DNA from: Callorhinus ursinus
Lineage: Eukaryota > Chordata > Mammalia > Carnivora > Otariidae
DNA: 64,000 nucleotides
Assembly: GCF_003265705.1 (NCBI RefSeq)
Contig: NW_020312775.1
Location: forward strand, 9,625,529-9,689,528
Direction: 5' to 3'
Part shown: positions 1 to 12,019 of the stretch, one piece after another
Position numbering within the stretch: the stretch's first letter is position 1
Layout of the letters: each line of letters begins with the position of its first letter
The notes under the pieces: model-generated
Seen by the model: the letters and a program-made list of their open reading frames with translations, nothing else
Told to the model about the DNA's origin: nothing
The model's database searches: none
Program-made: the position numbers and the translations under genes

Positions 1-729
1 CCTTTATTCCTACTCTGTGGGGAAAAAAGAAGACTGGTAACACCATGGCTGCTTAGTAGTTGACTTATTCCTACTGAGGTAGACTAAAGTATCCAGAGGC
101 TGAAGAAGACAAACCCTCAGCCACCTTCTACTCAGAAAATTTCCGAGTTAATTAACAAAAACTGTTCTGGAAGTTAATAGGCTTGAATTATGTAAATAAC
201 TGTGGCTCTGTGAACTCATTAGCTGATCTTTCACTTAATTCCCCCACCAGGAACAGATCATTTATTCTAAACCATTGAGTTATAAATAAATGAACATCCA
301 AAGGCACCTTTTAAAATGCCTGGTGAATATGCAAACTAAACACTTTAAATCACAGATGTAGGAACCAATTATTTCAAAACTCAGATGTCTCAAAAACTGA
401 CAGGGTCTCAAAACACAAGGAACTGGCAGGTGTATTGCAATAGATCTAATTCTGCCCAATTTCTCAAAATTTAGTAAAGCTCTATATTATTCAATTCCCA
501 TTTCAATTAATCCCTCTACCAAAGAAGCTGGCAATCAGTAGTTTCCTTCCTTAATATTTCATTTGGTGTTTTGGGAAAGTACAGAAGATATTGAGAGCAA
601 TTTAGAGCAAAGGAGACAAACCCTACCAGCTGTCTTCTTTTTCCTTTCTTCATAGATGAAAGTAAATATTGCTTCCTCTGTATTGTCAAAACAGCAATTC
701 ATCTGTTTATTGTAGAGTGAAAAAAAAGG
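1..729. other. Unique AT-rich non-coding DNA
   Basis: No recognisable repeat family and no coding signal. All frames are short and interrupted, with no splice-site-bounded exon candidate. It may hold degraded repeats that I cannot identify by eye. Confidence 0.5.
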
Positions 730-746
730 CAGGAGAGCCCATTCTT

Positions 747-930
747 TTTTTTTAAGATTTTATTTATTTATTTGAGAGAGAATGAGAGAGAGCACGAGAG
801 GGAAGAGGGTCAGAGGGAGAAGCAGACTCCCTGCCGAGCAGGGAGCCCGATGTGGGACTCGATCCCGGGACTCCAGGATCATGACCTGAGCCGAAGGCAG
901 TCGCTTAACCGACTGAGCCACCCAGGTGCC
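747..930 (-). mobile_element. SINEC (tRNA-Lys-derived carnivore SINE)
   Basis: Read on the minus strand this is a complete SINEC: head ending in GGTGCCTGGGTGGCTCAG, the A- and B-box region of the tRNA part, a CT-rich tract and an AAATA-rich tail. It is flanked by a 17-bp perfect target-site duplication (CAGGAGAGCCCATTCTT) at 730-746 and 931-947. That fixes both ends and shows L1-type insertion. Confidence 0.96.
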
Positions 931-947
931 CAGGAGAGCCCATTCTT

Positions 948-1249
948 AAGATATTTACATGAAGGACAAGAGTAAAGTCTTATTCTCCTCCTTAAATTTG
1001 TTAAATGACTATTCCAGATGGCAGCGATATTTTAGAAGTAATATGATTGATTCTTATTGGTGTCAACTTAGTGTGGAAAAGAGTTTTACTCTCAAAATGA
1101 TTAATTGAAATTTTATTTAAATAAAGATACAATTTATACAAATAACTGACATAAGGTTTCTCTCTACTGGTCATAATGGTCAGATGTCCATAACTATCAG
1201 CACCCATTCTAACTTATACACAAATACAAATGAGAAAGGGAAAAAAAAT
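948..1249. other. Unique non-coding DNA
   Basis: AT-rich sequence with no repeat or coding region that I can support. Confidence 0.4.
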
Positions 1250-1410
1250 GGGGATTAGACAATACAGTATTGATGAACAAGATTTATGTGTCTACAGATG
1301 GTGACTACACTTATTGTGGTGAGCATTGAGTAATGCACAGCATGGTTGAATCATTATGTTGTATACCTGAAACCAATATAACATTGTATGTTAACTATAT
1401 TTTAAAAAGA
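1250..1410 (+). mobile_element. Old L1 3' end fragment
   Basis: The text around 'gatggtgactacacttattg' and 'gaatcattatgttgtatacc' is the 3'UTR signature of old mammalian L1M-type elements on the plus strand. It continues to an A-rich end. Only the terminal part is present and the boundaries are approximate. Confidence 0.75.
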
Positions 1411-1560
1411 AAATCATAAGAAAGAAAAAACAAAAAACGAACATGTTACAATCCATCCAGAAGTGTGTCATTTATGACATATTTTTGGAGATAACTGTAA
1501 GAGTGTCCATCATTCATCTAGAAGCATTGATAGTAAGAAGATAAAATCATATTTATCATG

Positions 1561-1672
1561 GTGGTGCCTGGCTGGCTCAGTCGGTAGAACATGTGACTCA
1601 GTCTCGGGGTTGTGAGTTTGAGGCCCATGTTGGGTGTAGAGCTTACTTAAAAATAAAAATAAAATAGTAAAA
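1561..1672 (+). mobile_element. Short SINEC-type SINE
   Basis: The head 'gtggtgcctggctggctcag' and the tRNA-like middle are followed directly by an A-rich tail, so the second half and CT tract of long SINECs are missing. An 18-bp perfect target-site duplication (AAAATCATATTTATCATG) lies at 1543-1560 and 1673-1690. The short form fits an older SINEC2-like subfamily (inference). Confidence 0.92.
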
Positions 1673-1690
1673 AAAATCATATTTATCATG

Positions 1691-2386
1691 CAACATGGGT
1701 ATCCTAGGAAATACTGTGGTTATCACATTGCTTCAGATGTTCTATTAAATTATATCAATGTCTTTTTGATTCAAGCGTGTATATTATAATATATATGGAT
1801 TGAATTGCATATGTCAGCATATATTTAGTGAGTTTTACTATAATTTTTCAGTAGAATTTTATCTCATTCCACTAGGGAGCAGCAAACATCATTTTTGAAA
1901 TAAATATTCTTTAGTTAGGCACTAAAAAAAGTTCAAATATATTGATTATAATTTGAAAACATTTTACATTGATTTTAATTACTAAACTATAATTATTAAA
2001 TATGAATGAGACAAATACATAAATATATATAATGAGGAATTCCACATGTATGCATGCAAATATTAAATATGTATGTTAATATACATATTAATAAAAATGT
2101 ATAAATACATATTTAGAAATACATTTTCTGACATGATGACCTAGAAAGCACAGTTTCAACAGTGCTGTGTGGTTGGAACAACACATTGGATGACCATAAT
2201 GTTATGCAAGGCCTAGATCACAATACTCCCATAAACTAGATTATAAATCACTCTATTATTTGCATAAGTTCATAAAGAGTAGATATGCTATTGTATAAAC
2301 CAAAATCAATGGGAAAAAACGAGTTAAGATGTGTTTTGTTGTTTGATCTGAGCAGGTAAGTGATTACATATATAAAGAGATGGATT
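1691..2386. other. Unique, very AT-rich DNA
   Basis: Long A/T runs and TATA-like dinucleotide patches, for example around 2020-2100. No coding or repeat family is recognised. Confidence 0.45.
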
Positions 2387-2575
2387 GGGGTGCCTGCGTG
2401 GCTCAACTAGTTGAGCATCCAACCCTTGGTTTCCACTCAGGTCATGATCTTAGGGTCTCGAGATCAAGCCCCAGGGCAGGCTATTTGCTCAGTGGGGAGT
2501 CTGCTTGGGATTCTTTCTCTACTTCTCTCTCTGCCCCTCCCCCCTCTCTAAAAATAAATAAATAAATCTTTAAAC
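2387..2575 (+). mobile_element. SINEC element
   Basis: A plus-strand SINEC with head GGGGTGCCTGCGTGGCTCA, CT-rich tract and (AAAT)n tail ending before 2576. Flanking AAAGAGA words (2374 and about 2577) may be a short or eroded target-site duplication. It is more diverged than its neighbours, so probably older. Confidence 0.88.
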
Positions 2576-2881
2576 AAAAGAGAAGTGTTATTGGCACCCA
2601 CAATAAAACAAGGAAGACTACCACTATTGCTTGGGATTTTGACTAAAGGAATCCAAAATAATATTTTTGGAAGTCTTTTATTTAGTAATCATTCTTATTT
2701 TGACTGATAACACACTATGGTCCTAAATAAAGATTAAAAAAATGTGATAATGTCTGATATTATCACTCTAAACTAAGGGAAACAGAAACAACAAAGTGTA
2801 AGGGAAACATGCACTTAATTTCTTTATTGTTAAGGAATATAAATGTATTACATATGTATTTTCCATTACAAACATTGTCAT
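2576..2881. other. Unique non-coding DNA
   Basis: About 300 bases of AT-rich sequence with nothing that I can identify. Confidence 0.4.
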
Positions 2882-3959
2882 AGGAGTGATATCAGCAATA
2901 TGGTAGAATAAGAAATACCAGTCCATGTTCTCTGGCAAACAGATTTAATAATAATACGAGGATATAAATAACTTTATGAGAACTCCAGGAGTCAGGAAAT
3001 TTCAGTAATCCAGGGTAGTACAAAGCAAAGAACATCTGCACTGAATTGGGTAAGAAGAACAATTTCACTTTATCTGCATCAGTTCCTCCTGCAAGCCAGC
3101 CCAGCTCAGTATCAGGGAATAAAATCCTGGTCCATCACTTCTCCTTTGGAAAAAAGGCAAGGAGTGTAGCATGCCTCCAATGTTCTGACTTTTCAGAGAT
3201 ATGCCAAAGGAAGTAGTTTGTATCTCACTTCACCCAGAATGCTGACAGAAGAGCAGTCTGGATGCTTGGGGGTCAATGAGATCAAGAAAATCAGCAGGTG
3301 GCTTGCTATAATCAGCATGACTTAGTGTGACTGGGAGAAGGTGCATGACTTAAGATTTCTTTCTCAGGAGGGAGGAAGAGGAGTGGAGTGTGTGTCTGCT
3401 GTTCTGACTCTTCAAAAGGCTGACTGGGAGATTAGTTCCTGCCTTGCTTCATTTGGAACACTGACCGAACCAGTACAGTTTGGCTGCCTGGAGGCTGCTG
3501 AAATAAAAAGTGACCACTGGGTGGGGAGGAGTTTGGTGTGGTCAACACAGATCGATGTGATTGGGAAAAGGCATAAAGCCCAAGGCTTCAAGGAGAGAAG
3601 CATGAGTCTGCAATTTTGGTTTTTTTAAGGGCTGTACAAGAGACTGATATCTTGCCAGACTCAGAACACTGACAGGGACTGGCATACTCTGGATGCCTGG
3701 TGGCCACTGAAAGTAAGAGAGAGCGGGGCAGCTTACTATTGTAAAGCTAAAAACTTAAGAGTATTAGAGACAGACACTGGAGGGAGCAAGAGATTGAAAA
3801 TTCCTGGGGAAAAAAAAAAAGGCATTCAGTCTCTCCAGTTGATAAGTTGTATGCATGGGCCCAGATAATTCATTCCCCCTTGAAAAAATTTTCGGAGGTC
3901 CCCAGAATCTCTAGCCAGGTTGATTGGATATGGTCTTCCCTTATTTAAAGTCAGTCTAC

Positions 3960-4169
3960 GGGCGCCTGGGTGGCGCAGATGGTTAAGCGTCTGCCTTTGG
4001 CTCAGGTCATGATCCCAGGGTCCTGGGATTGAGCCCGGCGTCAGGCTCCCTGCTTGGCGGGAAACCTGCTTCTCCCTCTCCCTCTGCCTCTCCCCTGCTC
4101 ATAATCTCTCTCTCTGTATCTCTTTGTCTCAAATGAATAAATAAAATCTTTAATAAAATAAAAAAAAAT
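3960..4169 (+). mobile_element. SINEC element
   Basis: A full plus-strand SINEC with head GGGCGCCTGGGTGGCGCAG, B-box region, CT tract and A-rich tail. The 12-bp perfect duplication AAAGTCAGTCTA lies at 3947-3958 and 4170-4181, inside the old L1 5'UTR. Confidence 0.95.
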
Positions 4170-5419
4170 AAAGTCAGTCTATGAAGACTTGGAAACATGG
4201 TTATTTTTTCAAATGAGCAGATGTCAACACAAAATTATGAGATACATTGAGAAACAGGGAAAGATGACCAAATCAAAGGAACAAAATAAATAACTGACCA
4301 TAATAAAACAAAGGTATATGAATTACCAGAAAAAGAATTCAAAATAAACACTATAAAGATCAATGAGCTCAAGAAAATGATGCTAAGCAAAATGATAGCA
4401 TAGAAAAAAAGAGATAGAAAATATTAAAAATAACCAAACAAAAATTTTGGAGTTAAAGAATACAACTGAACTGAAAACTCACTAAAGGGGTTCAAAAGCA
4501 GACTTCATCAAGCAAAAAGAATAATCAATGAACTCAATATGGGTCACTAGAAATTATCCTATCAGAGAAACAAAAAGAATAAAGAATAAGAAAGAGGGAA
4601 AAAAGCCTGAGATTTATGGAACATCATAAACAAAGCAATAAATATATTGTGGGAGTCTCAGAGGGAGAAGAAATAGAGAAAGAATCAGAAAACTTATTTA
4701 AAGAAATAATGGCTAAAACTTCCAAAGTCTGAGGAAGAAAATGGACATATGGATACAAGAAGCCCAAAACACTCAAATACCATAAACCCAAAAAAATGCA
4801 CAAGACAAATTACATTAAAATTATCAAAAGTTAAACACAAAGAGAATTTTAAAGGCAGCAAGAAAAAAGTGATTTGCCACATACAAGGACACTACCATAA
4901 GTGTATCACTGGTTTTCTCTGTAGAAATCTTATAGTCCAGAAAGGAGTGAGATCATATATTCAAAGTAATGAAAGAAGAGGAAAAAACACCTAGTAACTA
5001 AGAATAACATATCCAGCAAAATTATTCTTCCAAAACAAACGAGAAATAAATACTTTCCCAAATAAACACTGAGGTAGTTCATTGAAAAAAGACTTTCCTT
5101 AGAAAGTATTAAAGGGAGTCTTTCAAGTTGAAACAAAAGAATGCTAAGAAGCAACTTGAAAGCATACAAAATATAAAGAAATCTTACTAGTAAAAATAAG
5201 TATAGAGACAAATACAGAATACTGTAACTGTGCTGCAAAAATCACTTTTAACACTAATGTAGAAGTCGAAAGGCAAAAAGATAACTAACTATAAAAATAT
5301 GTGAATAAATACATAATATAAAAGATGCAATTTGTGTCATCAATAATATGAAGTATGAGAGGAGGAGAAATGTGTCAAGTTGCTGTATTCAATTTATCAA
5401 CTTAAAATAGATTGTTATA

Positions 5420-5616
5420 GGGCGCCTGGGTGGCTCAGATGGTTGGGCGTCTGCCTTCGGCTCAGGTCATGATCCCAGGGTCCTGGGATCGGGTCCCGCA
5501 TCGGGCTCCCTGCTCCTTGGGAGCCTGCTTCTCCCTCTGCTTCTCCCTCTCTCTCTCTCTCCCTCTCTCTCTCTCCTCCTCTGTCTCTCATGAATAAATA
5601 AATAAAATCTTTTAAA
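5420..5616 (+). mobile_element. SINEC element with expanded CT tract
   Basis: A plus-strand SINEC with a well-preserved head and a long CT-rich microsatellite-like tract at about 5540-5588. A 16-bp perfect target-site duplication (AAAATAGATTGTTATA) lies at 5404-5419 and 5617-5632. The good preservation suggests a young copy. Confidence 0.96.
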
Positions 5617-6204
5617 AAAATAGATTGTTATAATTATAAGACGTTTTATATAAGCCCCATGGCAACCACAAAAATAATCTATTGAAGATACATAAGAGAA
5701 AATAAGAAAGGTATCAAAACATGCCACTACAAAAGAAATCAACATCATACAAAAGACAACAAGAGAAAAAAAGTTAAAAAAAAGCTATGGCAAGCAGAAA
5801 ACAATGAACACATTTGCAATAGTAACTCTTTCCCCAACAATAATTATTTAAATGAAAGTGGATTAAACTCTAATCAAAAGATGTAGAGTGGCTGAATGGG
5901 AACAAATAAAAGAGGACCCAAATATATGTCGTCTGAAAGAGACTTTAGATCTAAGTCATAGGCTGAAAGTGAAGGGATGAAAAAAGATTCCATGTAAATG
6001 GCAACCAAAGGAGAACAGGAGTGACTAGAATTATGAGACAAAACAGACTAAGTAAAACAACAACAACAACAACAAAAACTGTCAAGAGGAAAAAAAGGAC
6101 ATTATATAATGCTAAAAGGGTCGTCAAAAATATATAACAATTACAAAAAAAAGGACTATATAACAATTACAAAACAGAATATATGACAACTACATATACA
6201 TATA

Positions 6205-6228
6205 TCTATATCATCTATCATCTATCTA

Positions 6229-6274
<46 letters not shown>

Positions 6275-6296
6275 CCATCTATCTACCATCTATCAT
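6205..6296. repeat. (TCTA)n tetranucleotide microsatellite
   Basis: An imperfect tract with a perfect core of about eleven TCTA units at 6231-6274, flanked by variant TCATCTA and CATCTACC units. It lies in the ORF2 part of the old L1 and is probably length-polymorphic. Confidence 0.95.
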
Positions 6297-6734
6297 TCAA
6301 CATGAAACCACACAAATATATGAAGCAAATAGTGACAGAATTGAAGTAAAAAATACTCAGAAACATAGAAAAAGAGTAGGAATTTCAATAATAGATAGAA
6401 CATCCAGGCAGAAGGATGTTAAGGACCAAGAGAGGACTTGTACAATACTACAGATCCAATGGATTTAATGGACATACATAGAATTCCGTCCAACAGCAAC
6501 AAAATACACATTATTCTAAGTGTTAATGGAATGTTATCCAAGATAAAGTGTATGTTAGGTCACAAAAAAAGCCTTAACATATTTAGGAAGATAGAAATCA
6601 TGCCAAGTATATTTTTCAACCATAATGGAATAAAACTAGATTAAATAACAGAAGGAAAACTGGAATTTTTTTTAATATGGAATTCAGACAACACACTCTT
6701 GGACAGCCAATGGGTCAAAAAAAATCAAAAGGCA

Positions 6735-6942
6735 GGGCGCCTGGGTGGCTCAGTTGGTTAAGCGACTGCCTTCAGCTCAGGTCATGATCCTGGAGTCCCT
6801 GGATCGAGTCCCTGGATCGAGTCCCGCATCGGGCTCTCTGCTTAGCGGGGAGTCTGCTTCTCCCTCTGACCCTCTTCCCTCTCATGCTCCTATCTCTCAT
6901 TCTCTCTCTCTCTCAAATAAATAAATAAAATCTTTAAAAAAT
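6735..6942 (+). mobile_element. SINEC element with internal 15-bp duplication
   Basis: A plus-strand SINEC. The B-box neighbourhood carries a tandem copy of a 15-base unit (CTGGATCGAGTCCCT-like) near 6799-6828. An 11-bp perfect duplication ATCAAAAGGCA lies at 6724-6734 and 6943-6953. Confidence 0.95.
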
Positions 6943-7082
6943 ATCAAAAGGCAAATTAGAAACTGTCTTTAGGCAAACAAAAATGAAATCACAACATACC
7001 AAAACTTACACAATCAAGCAAAAGAAGTAGTAAAACAAAATTTTATAAAGATGATTCTCTACATTAAAAAAAAAAGGAAAGA

Positions 7083-7274
7083 GGGATGCCTGAGTGTTTT
7101 AGTCAGTTAAACGGCTGACTTCATCTTGAGGCATGATCCCAGGGTCCTGGAATCGAGTCCCATGTTGGGCTCCTTGCTCAGCAGGGAGCCTATTTCTCCC
7201 TCTTCTGGCTGCCCCCCCCCCTGCTTGTGTGCTTTCTCTCTCACACACAAATAAATAAATTTTTAAAATCTTAA
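7083..7274 (+). mobile_element. SINEC element, diverged
   Basis: The head is 'ggatgcctgagtgttttag'; the B-box region, a CT/C-rich tract and an A-rich tail can still be read. A short AGGAAAGA repeat at 7075-7082 and 7282-7289 is the likely target duplication. Confidence 0.85.
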
Positions 7275-7599
7275 AAAAAAGAGGAAAGATCTCAAATAAA
7301 CAACCTAACTTTACAACTAAAGGAACTACAATTAAAAATAAAAAATAACTAAAATAATATGAACAAACTAAACCCAAAGTTAGCAGAGATAATGTAACAA
7401 CTACTAGTAGAATAGAAATAAATGAAATAGAGGAAAAAATCAAATGAATTGAGTTTTTTTTTGAATAAATCAACAAAAATTACAAAAATTTAGCTGGATT
7501 AACTAAGACATAAAAAAGACTTAGAAGAGACAATGCAACTGATGCCACAACAATAAAAAAGATTATAAAAACTTCTATGAACAATTGAATATCAAAAAT

Positions 7600-7973
7600 A
7601 GGTATTTCCTTGAGATAGTGATTTCATTACCTTTGGATAAATACTCACAAGTGGAATTGCTAGATCATATGATAGTTCTATTTTTAATTTTTAAAAGGAA
7701 TTTCAATACTACTTTCCATAGTGGCTGCACCAATTTCCATTCTGACCAAGAGAACACCTTCTAAATAACACAACTTTTTCCTTTTCTCCACATTTTCACC
7801 AACATTTATTATTCCATATCATTTTTATAATAGCCATTCTGAGAGGTGCAAGATGATAGCCCATTGTGGTTTTTGCATTCCTTGATGATTAGTGATTTAG
7901 AACACTTTTTTATGCACCTATTGTCACTCTGGGTGTCTTCTTTGGGAAAAAAAATAAATCTATTCAGGTCCTC
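7600..7973 (-). mobile_element. Old L1 ORF2 C-terminal fragment, first part
   Basis: On the minus strand this matches the ORF2 C-terminal region ('tttccatagtggctgcacca', 'tagccattctgagaggtgca'). It stops at the young L1 insertion and resumes at 15267, as shown by the shared TGACCATTTTTT target duplication at both edges. It lacks a 3'UTR on its left side. Confidence 0.85.
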
Positions 7974-10500
7974 TGACCATTTTTTTAAATTTGTTTTTTT
8001 ATTTAAATGCAATGAGCCAAGGTAGAGTACATCATTAGTTTTGGATATAGTGTTCAATGATTCATTAGGGCAGTATAACACCCAGTGCCCATCACATCAC
8101 GTGCCCTCATTAATGCCTGACACCAGTTACCCCATCCCCCACCCACTTGTCTTTCTACAACCTTCACGATGTTTCCCAGAGTCAAGATTTTCATATGGTT
8201 TGTCTCCCTCTCTGATTTCTTCCCAGTTTTTCCTGCCTTCCCTTATGGTCCTCTGCTCTATTTCTTATATTCACATAGGAGTGAAATCATAGGGTAATTG
8301 TCTTTCTCTGAATGACTTATTTCACTTAGCATAATGCCCTCCAGATCCAACCAAGTTGATGTAAATGGTGGGTATTCATCCTTTCTGGTGACTGAGTAAT
8401 ATTCCATTGTATATATAAACCACATCTTTATCCATTCATCTGTCAAAGGACATCTAGACTCCTTCCATGGTTGGGCCATTGTGGACATAGCTGCTATGAA
8501 CATTGAGGTGCAGGTGCCTCATCGTTTCACTACATCTGTATCCTTGAGGTAAATACCCAGTAGTGAAATTGCTGGGTCATAGGGTAGCTCTATTTTTAAT
8601 GTCCTGAAGAGCCTCCATACTGTTTTCCAGAGTGACTGTACCAGCTTGCATTCCCACCAACAATGTAGGAGGGTTCCACTTTCTCCACATCCTTGCCAAC
8701 ATTTGTTTTCCCAGTTTTGTTAATTTTAGCCATTCTGACTGGTATAAGGTGGTATCTCATTGTTTTGCTTTGTATTTCCCTGATGGCAAGGCATGTGGAG
8801 CATTTTTTCATGTGTCTTTGGCCATTTGTATGTCTTCTTTGGAGAACTGTCTGTTCATGTCTTCTGCCCATTTTTTGACTTGATTTTTTTTGGGGGGGGT
8901 GTTGAGTTTAAGAAGTTCTTTATAGATCTTGGATACCAGCCCTTTATCTGTAATGTCATTTGCAAATAACTTCTCCCATTCCATAGGTTGCCTTTTAGTT
9001 TTGTTGACTATATCTTTTGCCATGCAGAAGCATTTTACCTTGATGAAATACCAATAGTTAATTTTTGCTTTGGTTTTTCTTGACTTTAGAGATTTGTCTT
9101 GCAAGAAGTTGCTGTGGCCAAGGTCAAAGAGGTTATTGCCTGTGTTCTTCTCTAGGATTTTGATGGATTCCTGTATCACATTGAGGTCTTTTATCCATTT
9201 TGAGTTTATCTTTGTGTATGTTGTAAGAGAATGCTCCACCTTCATTCTTCTGCATGTGGCTGTCCAATTTCCCCAGCACCATTTTTTGAAGAGACTGCCT
9301 GTTTCCATTCAGTATTCTTTCCTGCTTTGTTGAAGATTAGTTGACCATAGATTTGAGGGTCCATTTCTGGGGTCTCTATTCTTTCCATTGATCTATGTGT
9401 CTGTTTTTGTGTGAATACCATGCTGTCTTGATGATCACAGCTTTGTAAGATATCTTAAAGTCAGGCATTGTGATGTCCCAGCTTTGGTTTTCTTTTTCAA
9501 CATTCCCCTTGTGATTCAGGGACTTTTCTGGTTCCATACAAATTTTAGGACAGATTGTTCCAGCTCTGTGAAAAATGTTGATGCTATTTTGATAGGGATT
9601 GCATTGAATTTGTAGATTGCTCTGGGTAGCGTAGACATTTTAATGATATCTATTCTTCCAAACCATGAGCATGGAGTATTTTTCCATATCTTGTGTCTTT
9701 CTCAATTTCTTTCATAAGTGTTCTGTAGTTTCTAGAGTATAAATCCTTTACCTCTTTGATTAGGTTTATTCCTATGTATCTTATGGTTTTTGGTGTTATT
9801 ATAAATGGGATTTATTCCTTAATTTCTCTTTCTTCAGTCACATTGTTAGTGTATAACAATGCCACTGATTTTTGTGCATTGATTTTGTATCCTGCCATGT
9901 TGCTGAATTGCTCTATGAGTTCTAGTAATTTGGGGGTGGAGTCTTTTGGGTTTTCCACATAAGGTATCATGTTATCTGCAAAGAGAGAGAGTTTGAGTTC
10001 TTCTTTGCCAATTTGAATGCCTTTTATTTCTTTTTGTTCTCTGTTGATGCTAGAACTTCTAGTCCTATGTTGAACAGTAGTGGTGAGAGTGGGTATCCCT
10101 GTCGTGTTCCTGACCTTAAGGAAAAAGCTCTCAGTTTTTCCCCATTGAGAATGATATTTGCTGTGGACTTTTCATAGATAGTTTTTATGATATTGAGGTA
10201 TGTTCTTTCTGCCCCTATACTTTGAAGAGTTTTAATCAAGAAAGAATACTGTATTTTGTCGAATGCTTTCTCTGCATCAATTGAAAGGATCATATGGTTC
10301 TTTGCTCTCCTCTTATTAATATGTTCTATCACATTGATTGATTTTCAAATGTTGAACCACCCTTTCATCTCAGGAATAAATCCCACATGGTCTTGGGGAA
10401 TAATCCTTGTAATGTACTGTTGGAGCCCATTGGCCATGATTTTGGTGTGCATTTTGACATCCATGTTCATGAGGAATATTGGTCTATAATTCTCCTTTTT

Positions 10501-10689
10501 TTAAAGATTTTATTTATTTATTTGACACAGAGAGAGAGTGTGTGCACACAAGCAGGGGTAGTGGGAGATGGAGAAGCAGGCTCCCTGTTGAGCTGGGAGC
10601 CCAATGCGGGGCTTGATCCCAGGACCCTAGGATCATGACCTGAGCCAAAGGCAGATGCCCAACCAACTGAGTCACCCAGTCACCCCGTG
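10501..10689 (-). mobile_element. SINEC inside L1 ORF2 (RT region)
   Basis: A minus-strand SINEC ending in a CACCC-type head. The 14-bp duplication TAATTCTCCTTTTT lies at 10487-10500 and 10690-10703. It interrupts the RT domain, so it inserted after the L1 did. Confidence 0.95.
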
Positions 10690-11652
10690 TAATTCTCCTT
10701 TTTGATGGGGTCTTTGTCTGGTTTTGGGATCAAGGTAATGCTTGCCTCATAGAATGAGTTTGGAAGATTTCCTTCCATTTCTTTTTTTTTGAAGCATCCT
10801 CAGTAGAATCATTATTATTTCTGCTTTAAATGTTTGGTAGAATTCCCCTTGGAAGCCATCTGGACCTGGTCTCTTGTTTTTTGGGAGTTATCTGATTACT
10901 GCTTCAATTTCCTTGCTGGTTGTCTGTTCAGATTGTCTATTTCTTCTTTGCAGTATTCCACAGGTTTTGGACCAATGTGTTTTCATTCTCCTTAGTTTTC
11001 ATGAATTGTTTAAGTTCTTAATTTCCTGTTTGACCCATTCATTCTTTAGCAGGATGATATTTAACCTCAAAATGTTTGAGTTCTTCTAAATTTCTTCTTG
11101 TGATTGAGTTCCAGTTTCAGAGCATTGTGGTCTAAAAATATGAAGGAAATAATCTCAATCTTTTGGTATCAGTTGAGACCTGATTTGTGACTCATTATGT
11201 GGTCTATTCTGGAGAAACTTCCCTGTGCATTCAAGAACAAAGAGTATTCTGTTGTTTTAGGATGGAATGTTCTGTATATATCTGTGAAGTCCATCTGGTC
11301 CAATGTGTCATTCAAAGCTCTTTGTTCTTTGTTGATCTTCTTTGATGATCTGTCCATTGCTGTGAGTAGAGTGTTGAAGTTTCCTACTATTAATGTACTG
11401 TTATTGATATGTTTCTTTACGTTGGTTATTAATTGGTTTATATAATTGTCTGCTCCCACATTGGGGGCATAGATATTTACAATTGTTAGATACTCCTGGT
11501 GGATAGATCATTTAAGTATGATATAGTGTCCCTCTACATCTCTTACTACAGTGTTTGGTCTGAAATCTAATTTGTTTGATATGAGGATTGCTACCTCAGC
11601 TTTCTTTTGAGATCCATTAGTGTGGTTAATTTTTCTCCATCCCTTCACTTTC

Positions 11653-11847
11653 TTTTTTTTAAGATTTTATTTATTTATTTGAGACAGAGAGAATGAGAGA
11701 GAGAGAGCACATGAGAGGGGGGAGGGTCAGAGGGAGAAGCAGACTCCCCGCTGAGTGGGGCGCCCGATGCGGGACTCGATCCAGGGACTCCAGGATCATG
11801 ACCTGAGCCGAAGGCAGTCGCTTAACCAACTGAGCCACCCAGGCACC
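11653..11847 (-). mobile_element. SINEC inside L1 ORF2 (endonuclease region)
   Basis: A minus-strand SINEC, well preserved, with an 18-bp perfect duplication CTCCATCCCTTCACTTTC at 11635-11652 and 11848-11865. It truncates the endonuclease reading frame that starts at 12029. Confidence 0.96.
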
Positions 11848-12019
11848 CTCCATCCCTTCACTTTCAATCTGGAGGTTTCCTTAGGTTCAAAATTTGTCTC
11901 TTGTAGACAGCATATCCATGGGTCCTGCTTTTTCTGTCCAATCTGATACTCTGTTTTTTTTTTTTTAATTGGAGCATTCAGCCCATTTACATTTAGAGTA
12001 ACTATAGAAAGATATGAAT

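Larger units (their letters stand above)
2882..7598 (+). mobile_element. Old L1: 5'UTR, ORF1 and start of ORF2
   Basis: The element starts with a 5'UTR-like segment (2882-4200) that holds repeated 'gaacactgac...gatgcctgg' blocks. An A-rich ORF1 region follows (about 4200-5250), and then the endonuclease and pre-RT part of ORF2 ('gtggctgaatgggaacaaat' near 5889, 'agaacatccaggcagaagga' near 6397). All frames are broken. Four SINECs have landed in it. The copy stops abruptly at 7598 where an old minus-strand L1 begins; the RT core and 3' end are absent on the plus strand. Its divergence suggests an L1M-age family (inference). Confidence 0.85.

Noticed and set aside
1561..1672. tRNA gene from the tRNA-like head
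   Set aside because: This and the other SINEC heads are tRNA-derived but lack a complete cloverleaf and carry SINE tails and target duplications.
5467..5748. Minus-strand frame ending in REREGERERGRSRGRSRLPRS-like text
   Set aside because: This arginine/glutamate run is the translated CT tract of a SINEC. The same pattern recurs at other SINECs (such as 4007-4198 and 51697-51960).
6205..6296. Regular repeat spacing as a CRISPR-like array
   Set aside because: It is a continuous tetranucleotide microsatellite without spacers, in a mammalian genome.
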